A stretch of 64,000 bases of DNA from Cryptococcus deneoformans JEC21. Taxonomy: Eukaryota > Basidiomycota > Tremellomycetes > Tremellales > Cryptococcaceae. Below are positions 19,841-28,473 of this stretch, piece by piece (the stretch's first letter is position 1; each line of letters starts with the position of its first letter). The notes beneath the pieces are model-generated. The model was given only the letters and a program-made list of their open reading frames with translations, did no database searches and was not told the DNA's origin. The DNA is taken from NCBI RefSeq assembly GCF_000091045.1, contig NC_006679.1:858781-922780 (forward strand), read 5' to 3'. A program made the translations under genes and the position numbers.

Positions 19841-20092
19841 TTATTCAGTATGCCTTTGATACTCAAGATGTTGAGGTTGCACATTAGAGAGATCAATTCC
19901 AGTGAATATGGTACCATGTGCAGCCCTGTGGAGGATGTCATCCACTTTCAGAACTGGCATAGCATCCTTGTGGGTCACCTTGTTCAATCCATGAAAATCA
20001 CAGATAAAATGAAATTTCCTGTTTTCTTTTTTAATAAGAATGTTGCAGCTGCCCATGGCAAACTTGTGGGACATGAGCAACTGTAATACCAC
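19841..20092 (-). pseudogene. Relic of a gypsy-type reverse transcriptase
   Basis: The - frame contains FHFICDFHGLNKVTHKDAMP followed by VDDILHRAAHGTIFTGIDLSN, matching the RT fingers and palm pattern of gypsy elements (compare LRMCVDYRGINKI...FTKIDLRGAYN in element C). It lies inside the CpG-free block and loses recognisable sequence on both sides. Confidence 0.7.
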
Positions 20093-20539
20093 TTGCTAAT
20101 GACACATCTCAAGCTTGTGGAGTGGCTCTAGCTGGTGGCCAGTTGAGGAGATGCAAGCACCTGTGTCAAGGCAAAGAAAGGAATATTGTCAACAATGAAC
20201 TGACATTAGGCAGTTTTTGTGGAGGTTTCAATATGGTTGCCAACATGCCAATGATTGAGACCAAAGGTACATGGGAAATCTGCTTCTGGATTGTTGTCTT
20301 TGCACCAGGTCAGGAGAGAGCATGGCTTCTGTCTGCATGTTAATTAGTCAAAATACAATATTTTCTCCAAGGGAGAAGCTCACAGTTGGCAAGGACTGCT
20401 TCTTTTTGCTTTGCAGGACCATACAAACTTTTCCTCTTTTCTAAATTCTAGAGCCCACTTCATATCAGACTTGTTGACATTCTTTTGATCATGTGCTTGG
20501 GAATGTTGGAATTAGACACATCATGTATAGCTGCCATGC

Positions 20540-20850
20540 CTAGTTAGTTGGTACAGTCAATAAAGATGAAAAATGAACAAGGATACCCACCTACCACCTG
20601 AAGAAGCACAACCAGTCTCCAATGACTATATAGCAGAAGAATGGCACTCTTTCTCAGAATATGAAAAGGTGAGTCCAACTGTATTTGAGATCTATGACTT
20701 CAGGTGTTAAAGAAGAAGCAATAGGAAACAAAAGGAATATACTAGACATGAGGTCAATATTAGGAATGCCAACCATGCAAGATAACAAATGCTGGGAAGC
20801 TTACAATCCCAAAGGTCCAGGTTGAGGCTCTGACTGGTCTAGAGCTACAG
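20540..20850 (+). repeat. Diverged direct repeat, copy 2
   Basis: Second copy of the repeat at 19306-19600, about 1.24 kb downstream. The RT relic lies between the two copies. Confidence 0.45.
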
Positions 20851-21955
20851 ACTGCATATCAGATTCAAGATTGGAAATGGGATTATGGCTTGCTTTTTGG
20901 AGGCATGTTTAATTAGTATCCACATGCAAGGAGAAAATGCAATATCTGTCCCTGAGACTTACTTGAATGCAAGGTAAGAGGCAAAGCCATGAAACAGAAT
21001 TGTGGTACCCTCAGCAGGACTTTTGGCCAGCTTCATGGATTTTCACAAGGAGTACCATGGACACTGCTGCTTGACCTTTTCTGTATGGAAACTTTTGTAT
21101 CAGGCATTTTATAGTGTGAACAAGCCTTTGAGTCATTCACATACACTATGCCCCCATCATATCTGAACTGGATGGTTGATATCTTCAGCCTTGTCATGAC
21201 TGGCAATTGATCAATTATCAGACCATAATGTTGTCCATCTTTCATACTTTGAATTTTGTGCTGGGAACAGAGTCAATATTTGCCTGAGAGATATCCAAAA
21301 GCAGTAATTCACTCACAATGATTTTTTTTCATCATTTTCAGTTGCTGGAGTTGGGATAGCTATTATTAGCTATTATTAGGGGTTTGGGGACCTTCATATA
21401 TCAATTCTGATTATCATTCCTGTTTAGTCTTCCATTGCCTCCTCATATTTTCACATAAATCTTTTTTGATATGCCTGAAAATGAGGTCCAAGGGGGTGTG
21501 TCTTCTTCCTTTTGAACTAAAGTTCAATTAGCAACATGTTCAAGCTCTCAGCCATAAAAGAGGGAAGGCTCTCACTGAAAGATGATGGAAGTGGGTAGTC
21601 TGAGACTCCAGATTGATCATGCCAAGTTCAATCATCTGCTGGAGTAGTAGCAGACAGTGGAATCAGGGTTTTGTACTACAATAGGAAGGGCATACTTGTT
21701 GAGGAAGGCTTTGCAGATTTTAGCTTGTCTGGCTGTATCCACCCATATCATTTATTTGTTGTGCATGTGGGGTATAGCAATAGCAATGTTTTCTATGTTA
21801 AGCAGACAGTCAATGAAGGCAGCTATGACAGAGGCATAGAGTCAGTTTACTGATGTGTCAGAAAATCAAACAACACTTGTTACTCACTTTGGATTGCCTA
21901 TTCAAGGTTTCAACTGTAATCCCAATGTTGACTGATCCAGAAACACACCCATTTG

Positions 21956-23624
21956 CGTCTTGGGGCTTGCGGGCCTTTTAATTCCCATTCTGCTCAAAGA
22001 CAACATCATCCAGTAAACTTGACAATGGCCAGGCAGAACTCTTGCTTATCGATCCTGATTAATGGCTCCAGGTCTTTAGAGCTCACATCATCAAACATAA
22101 GGCAAAGTTGAGGCATGTACCTGGCCTGCAATGTCGCTCATAGAGGGATTGCTTTGTTCTGAGGCTCTCTCGCATCTTGACAGTGTGAAGATAGGTGGGA
22201 AGGTAGGCGTCTGGACTGGTGAATATTAGGCAGCCTTGTCGCTGTAAGAGCATTCCTCCCATATGGTGCCAAGAAAGCAACAACGCCGTCGTCTTCTGAG
22301 ACCTGGTTAAGGAGGGCTTTGTGTATGCTAATCATCATTGCTGTTCTCCTCTTCGCTCGTACATGCCATCAACTAAATAGCACAAATTCAGAGGACTGTA
22401 CCTGAAAAGAAAGAGCCTGTCAGTAAAGGAACGACGCTAATGAATACAGAAACACGCTACCTGGCAGCCACTGGAGATCTGGGTGCTGCACACAAATCCG
22501 AGCGATCAAAACAGTAGACTAAGGTTCTTTGTTAGCTAGCTTCTTGTATTATGTTGAAAACTGATAGAAGCCGGGTTTACAACCTACTCGATTACTTCAG
22601 CTACACTGTATGAAGCACCGGACAGTAAGTCAAACAGTTCTGCTGCTGCCCACGTAAAATTCCATCGTGCTTGCAAGTGGGGGATGGAAAACTATTACCC
22701 TCCTCTATGATGGTGGGTTATCTGCGCCTACGTCATATTTATCGACCAGGACTTGGTGGACGGCATTGGAGCTCGGGAGGCGAGGCTTTCGTTGTTCTTT
22801 GACACATGAAATAATGACGATAGGTATCTGAGAAGGACAAAACGGCAGCAAGGTGAACAGTCGACTTGGCTATGCCATCATGGGAAAGTTGTGGGTCGCG
22901 ATATACCACATCTGATGGCAATGAAACACTTGGAGTGCTTTTTACGTAACCCAAAATGACGTGAGCGTGACTGACTATGACAAAACGCGCTTTCCGTTAT
23001 GGTCCCCAGGGCCAAACGCGTCGCTCATTGTTTACTCTGTTTTGTGCGTCGTTGTTTGTCGCGTGGATATTGCATAGATGAGGGAAAGACTGTCATTCGT
23101 CGAGCTCTTCGAACTCGGTCTACCTACTGTAGCATCTGTCGACAGCCTTGATGTTGAGGAACGATAGGTTTACAATTATATACAGGACACTTATTTAAAC
23201 AGTCTGCAGTTTTAAGGATGAAACACGGCTCAGGGGCTGAAAGAAAAATCAGCAGGCACGGACCCTGAAGTGTGACCGAGCGGGTCAGGGGGAAGTAGGC
23301 GTGTTGTTTGTGTCCATGCGGGATTATTATAATCTATGGATCAAAAGGCAGCCTTTAAAAGGTCACGCACTGATCCCTTTCTCGCGTTTCCCTCCCATCT
23401 CGCCAAAAGCGTTGTTTCCGTAGTTAAATACCCCCTGCCACATTCTTTCTTTCTTCCTTCCTACCTTCCACGCCATCATCCAGAGCTGTGCTCGGCCCTC
23501 CGCTATAGAAAACCACTTCCATCACTCAACACAGTCACTCTTTCCATCAGCGCACTTTCACTAGCTCACACCGCCACCCCACCCCTTCCACTTTCGCCAA
23601 ACACCCCATCCACAGCAAATCATA
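21956..23624. other. Transition from repeats to euchromatin, no gene recognised
   Basis: CpGs return abruptly at 21956. Only short frames are present, for example - strand at 22083-22338 and 22739-22954, which match no family known to me. The last 600 bases are CT-rich with TTTAAAAGG near 23354, a plausible core promoter for the gene starting at 23625. Confidence 0.4.
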
Positions 23625-25397
23625 ATGAAGCTCGCCCCCAACGCCGTCGCTGCTGCGGCATATCTCGCCCTCTGCACCTCTGTGGTCGCCCGCGTAGACT
23701 TTACGCGTCGTGGCCCCGACGGTGCCCTCCTCACTGGCCCCCGATACGTTTTCCATGCCCGTCAGGATGATTCTACAGACTTTGTCGCTAATGCCACCGA
23801 CGTCAGCGCGACAAGCTTCGCCGAGGAAACCCCCGCCGCAAACTCTGCTATCACTGCCGCAGACTCCACTATCACTGCCGACTCCACTATCATTGCCGCA
23901 GACTCCGCTATCACTGCCGCAAGCTCCACTATCACTGCCGCAAACTCCACTATTACTTCCAACTCCACCTCTTACGACAACTCTACCGATGTAGGGGCTG
24001 GCTTTAATGGCGCCGACGAGGAAGATTGCGAAGAAGAGGATGGTAGCTCGCTCACCGCGTCCGGCTCATACTCTGCCGTCACCAGCGCTTCTACTGCGGC
24101 CGTTAGCCCTGAAGAAGAAGAGGAGGACTGCGAGGAGGAAGATGAGGATGAGGATGGAGCAGACAGCGCTTCTGCGTCTGGTGCATCCGCCGCCATCGCT
24201 GCTGCAACTTCCGTCCAGGCGGGGTCTTCTTCTGCCAACCCCGTTGTGGCCTCTCAGGCGGCCTCTACAACAGTTTTGGGTGCCGTTCAGGCTGCCGATG
24301 CAACTGGATCTTCTGAATCCTGTGACGGTGTAAGTTTGAATTAGTGAATTTTTGGTGCAAAAACTTATGCGGAAATTAGGCCTCTACTGTCTACGCTACT
24401 GTCACTGTAACTCAAACTGTCACCGCTGGTTCTGACGCCACTAGCATTGCTGCTGCCACCCTTGCTGCTGCCGTTACCCCTGCTTCTTCAGCCAACCAGG
24501 CTTCATCCACTTCTGCCGCCGCCGACGATGGGTCCAATACTACCACTGGCAGCTCTTCTAGCACTGACGGCGATGATGATGATGAATACGTGAGTGTGTT
24601 TCTGCCTGGCCTTTAAGGAACATGTGCTGACTACCGATAGCCCGAGTGCGAGGAGGATGACGAATACGAGGATAACACTTCTGCCGCCGTTGCCTCTTCC
24701 CCCACCACTTCGGCTGCCGCTAGTACTTCTACCGGCGGATCCTCTGCCGTTACTAGCGGGCAAGACGACGAGGAGGAAGAGGACTGTGAAGATTACGAAG
24801 AGGAAGAGGACGACGCCGTCTCTAGCGCGTAAGTGAGCTCTTTTGCTATCTACGTACAGGCGCTGAACAGGGAAAAGGACTTTTAGCCAGAGCTCTACTG
24901 CCATTTACTCTGCTACCGCGACCGACCCTGCCGTTGCCGTCCAGACCGATTCAGCCTCCGATCTGACTGCCAACGCCAGCTCTTCAGCTAGCGAGTCTTT
25001 GTCCGCTTCTGAGACTGCCTTGCCCAGCCTCGCTCAGCTCATGGCCAATACCACGGCTACGGCTACCGATTCTATCTCTGCCGACGCCACTACATTTGAG
25101 TCCACCGCGCAGGAGACTGCCTCCTACTCTTCTTTCTCCGAGTCTGCCTCTGTTTCTGAGGTGATTGCTCCTTCAGCAGTCTCTGATTACGACTCGGCTG
25201 CCGCTTCAGAGTCCTCTTCTATCTACTCTTCCGCCGCCCAAGAGAGTGCCTCTCCCACCCCTGCTGTATCTTCTGCAGACGACGAGCAGGTCGCCTCTTC
25301 CAGCGTCAGTGCTGATGACGAGACTCCCGTCACTGTGACTGCCGAAGATGCCTCTGCTACTGCGTTCCGCAAGCGCCGAATCACGTACTGGGGTTAA
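23625..25397 (+). CDS. Secreted Ser/Ala/Thr-rich protein with acidic Cys clusters
   Basis: Exons are 23625-24329, 24380-24589, 24641-24828 and 24887-25397, all GT-AG with consistent phase, giving 537 residues. The N-terminus MKLAPNAVAAAAYLALCTSVVAR looks like a signal peptide. Then come short imperfect repeats of the ADSTITA kind (residues about 75-115), three highly acidic runs with paired cysteines (EEDCEEEDG, EEEDCEEEDEDED, EEEEDCEDYEEEE), Ser/Thr/Ala-rich low complexity and a basic end (FRKRRITYWG). No catalytic domain is evident. The composition suggests a heavily O-glycosylated wall or secreted protein, perhaps metal-binding through the acidic/Cys runs (inference). No GPI signal is obvious. 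Confidence 0.8.
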
Positions 25398-25631
25398 AAT
25401 ATAGAAAACTTGTGACCATTTTGTTTTGATTACTATTTTTTTTTTTCATGTTATATTACGCCTATAAAGGGTGCTAGTCGCTCTATGACGTGCCACGTAG
25501 TACCGAATTGCCGACGCCTACAGATACCAAAGTATTGATTGCTACGATCTTGGGACGTTCGGAACCTGTCATGTTATTTATCCTCTTGTTTGAACTGTTT
25601 ACACTTTTCTTTTTTTTCTTTATTGGCTCTA

Positions 25632-26201
25632 TCAGATTGACATATACAACTGCATATACACGATACCGATGCGATTTAGCCACAAGTTGCTCGACATCCG
25701 TCTACGGCTTGAAATATGTTTTGTCAGCGAATGTGATTGGTATAGAAAGGCGGTGCGATATGACCTACTTCCGCCCCCTCGCAGATCACCCATTGTCATG
25801 AATCCTCGGCCACCACCACCGCCACCTCCACTCCCGCCCCCACCGCCACCGCCTCCCCATCCACCTCCCGGACCGCTTCCACCACCGCCTGGCGCACCTG
25901 GTCGCCCTGTCCCTGTTGATTTAGGTCGAGCTGTAGGATCGGTCCATGATGCCGGGTTGACGATTGGCTAGACAAACGATCGTCATTGGTCTTCTTTTTT
26001 TTGCCTCCCATTTCGTCCCGTATCACACATGTAATGAAAGATGTGTATTTGGACGTTTTTGCTTTGACTTACGCTGACGAGTGTCTCGAAAAAGAGGTAA
26101 GCCAGAGTGGCAAAGTCTGATATTTTGATGGATATCTTGTGCGTAAGAGGTTGGGCACCAAGTGTGCCGGAGGAGGATATATATGGTTTTGAATTGGACA
26201 T
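25632..26201 (-). CDS. SelK/SelG-like small membrane protein, Gly-rich
   Basis: Exons on - are 26073-26201 and 25632-25967 (intron 25968-26072). The first exon encodes 43 residues resembling selenoprotein K family N-termini: YISSSGTL near the start, then a single hydrophobic segment FATLAYLFFETLVS. The second exon gives PIVNPASWTDPTARPK, a long poly-Gly stretch with a few Ser, Pro and Trp (roughly residues 70-100), then RGFMTMGDLRGGG and a less convincing tail. No UGA/Sec is involved. Family members act in the ER membrane in protein quality control. The C-terminus is uncertain because a possible extra donor (GTAGGT) occurs near the end. It is divergent from RHO3. Confidence 0.6.
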
Positions 26202-26419
26202 GTCTTGGGGAGCGGTTGTCGACTTGCACCTGGGATGAATGGATGTAGAAGTGTAGAAGTGTAAAAGTGTAGAAGAAAAGGGAAATGGGTTTGCGTGTGT
26301 GAGGATGGGATTTGTGGAGGCGTGGCGGCGTGGAGGCGGGGGAAGTGGAATTGGAATTAGCCGCTGGGGGTCAGCTTCTGATTATGTCGCGGACGCGTGT
26401 GAACGATCAGAGGGGAACA

Positions 26420-26455
<36 letters not shown>

Positions 26456-26817
26456 CTCTTGTTCCCTCACTGATACACCTCTCCAGCACATCTCCCAGCC
26501 TGCGCTTCAACGAATCATATCCTGTTGTTCATTGCGTATCCACATCCGTGCGCGCAAATAGCACGAGGGATCGCCAACATTCTACACCCATTCTTTATCT
26601 CGTCTAGCGACCCAACACATCTTTTGAAATACTTGCTCCATCTACCCGCCTGGCGTGCGTTTGAACCACTGTCGAGTTTGGAGGTCCTTTCCCGAATTGC
26701 GGTCAAGTAGGGGAAAAAAAGGAATATCGGGCCCCAGTACATTATCGGAGAGGAGACTGCTGGTTGTCAACTTGTCTTCTGTCCAAGAGATTTCTGTCCA
26801 AGAGATTTAGATTTAAG
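26202..26817. promoter_or_regulatory. Divergent promoter of the SelK-like gene and RHO3, with (AAC)n microsatellite
   Basis: No gene. An uninterrupted AAC trinucleotide run of about twelve units lies at about 26420-26456. This length is likely to vary between strains. Any effect on either promoter is untested. Confidence 0.6.
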
Positions 26818-28049
26818 ATGGCGCCTAAACCGGTAAGCAAACAGGGATATTGATCAAACAGGCGAACCAAGAACTGATCATATGGTGTAGTTGAATAGAA
26901 AGCTTGTGGTGTTGGGAGATGGTGCTTGTGGAAAGGTATGTTTCGGAGCGATTGTGTATGAGAATGGGGCGGATGACTTTTTATTTTTTCGCTTTAGACA
27001 TCACTATTGACGGTATTCACCAAAGGTGTGTGCTCTGTCTTTTGTTTCTCACAAGAGTACTCGTACTGACGGATTGAGTACTCGTACTGACGGATTGATA
27101 GGATATTTTCCAACCACATAGTATGTCGCTTCCATCCTCATTGATCCCAATCGAGGAAAATCCCGTCAAAAGGCGTCTTATGCGTTTACAGTGAACCTAC
27201 GGTGTTTGAGAATTATGTGGAGATGATCCAGGTGGACGATCAGGTGGTAGAGCTCAGCCTGTGGGATACGGCCGGTACGTCTTTGCACCCCCGTTGCAAT
27301 AACCTGTTGAATGAAATCTCCGCAGAGGGATGCATAGATCACTGATAGGTTGTATCACAGGCCAGGAAGACTTTGACCGGTTACGTTCGCTTTCATATGC
27401 CGATACACATGTGGTCATGATTTGTTTCTCTGCAAGTGAAACTATTATACTTTTCAACCGATGAATGCTAACGATGTGTGTTAGGTCGATTCGCCAGTGT
27501 CATTAGAAAATACGGAATCAAAGGCAAGTCGTTTGACCTATATGACCAAAAACACTGACGATGACTATATCAGTGGATTCACGAAGTCAATCAATTTTGT
27601 CCAGGAGTCAAGGTAATCCTTATCGGTAAGTGGAAGCGTTTTATGCCGGAGCGCGGAGAAGAAAATGAATATCCATGCGAGACGTTGACAATGAGAACCG
27701 TCCAGCGCTCAAGTGCGATCTCCGGGAGGACCCTGGGGTGAAAGAAAGGCTTGGCCGACGTTCGTTGCATCCTGTGACATATGACGAGGGGCTCGCAACC
27801 GCCCGAGCTATCCGTGCGAGCCGGTATCTAGGTGGGTTTCTCGTTATCTCCCAGTAAGAAGGGGCAGGTAATCGGAAAATGAGATGACGACGGCTGATGT
27901 CCTGAGCAGAGTGCTCGGCCAAGCATAATCGGGGGGTGCAGGAGGCAGTTTACGAGGCAGCGCGGGTGGCGGTCGGGAGCCGGGCAAGGGGAGGCGGTTC
28001 TGGGGGACGGAGGGGCGACGGCTGGAAGGAGAAGTGTATCATCTTGTAG
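26818..28049 (+). CDS. RHO3: Rho-family GTPase, Rho3-like
   Basis: Ten exons with consistent phase: 26818-26832, 26891-26935, 26998-27025, 27102-27120, 27192-27274, 27361-27431, 27485-27523, 27574-27625, 27706-27831 and 27910-28049, giving 205 residues. The G1 loop is GDGACGKT (residues 14-21), switch I is [10 protein letters not shown]3 is [14 protein letters not shown]4 is LKCDLRED (TKxD-like) and G5 is ECSAK. The C-terminus KCIIL is a CaaX box ending in Leu, predicting geranylgeranylation. VFTKGYFP and the DPG insert before YDEGLA favour Rho3, which guides exocytosis and polarised growth. Introns at 27432-27484 and 27524-27573 have GC donors (GCAAGT); only these keep the conserved CFSVDSP and ESKWIHEV sequences. 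Confidence 0.93.
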
Positions 28050-28473
28050 TTCTGCTAGTAAATAACGGGCTTTTTTAATATAGCGGTGTATAATGTTTGT
28101 GTGCGGTGCGTGCCGACTGTGCCGAGTGCCGAGCACTGCGGGGTGCGGTTTGGTAATTGAATTATGCATGGCGAGCCATTTTGACCTCTTGCGAGTTGGG
28201 CGTGCAGCAAGGAGTCGTACGCCTGGCAGATTCCTCACACAGCGCCGGTCGCCTCTCGCCGGATTGTCGCCCAGCGCTGCCCAGCAGCAGCGACTGTCGC
28301 CCGCGAGTGACTAACCCGCAGCGTTCTCTTCGCCGCAGCGCGCCCGCCGGCATTCCCACGCCTCACACGACCGCCCACACGACCTGCGTCCATCCTCTTT
28401 TGCATCTTCTCGCCGCTCTCGCTGCTCTCGCCGCTCTCGACGTCTCGACGCCGCTCCCAACGCCCGTCCGAAC
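28050..28473 (+). other. Intergenic, RHO3 3' end and XPT1 promoter
   Basis: No gene seen. The right half is very GC-rich, like the XPT1 first exon. The long open frames here on both strands are compositional. Confidence 0.5.

Larger units (their letters stand above)
19172..21955. other. CpG-free block of decayed transposon sequence
   Basis: Reading every line from the CG at 19170-19171 to the CG at 21956-21957 shows no CG dinucleotide in 2,784 bases, while TG and CA are abundant. No open gene survives. It contains a reverse transcriptase relic on - (19841-20092) and two diverged copies of one repeat. This is the expected end state of long-term CpG methylation and deamination. Cryptococcus is known to maintain CG methylation with Dnmt5 in centromeric transposons; linking that to this block is inference. 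Confidence 0.85.

Noticed and set aside
25669..25971. Poly-proline + frame
   Set aside because: It is the complement of the poly-Gly part of the SelK-like gene, which has a consistent intron and an N-terminal family match.
27421..27490. Standard GT donor (GTGAAA) for the sixth RHO3 intron
   Set aside because: It would replace the invariant CFSVDSP sequence with unrelated residues; the GC donor three to five bases upstream preserves it.
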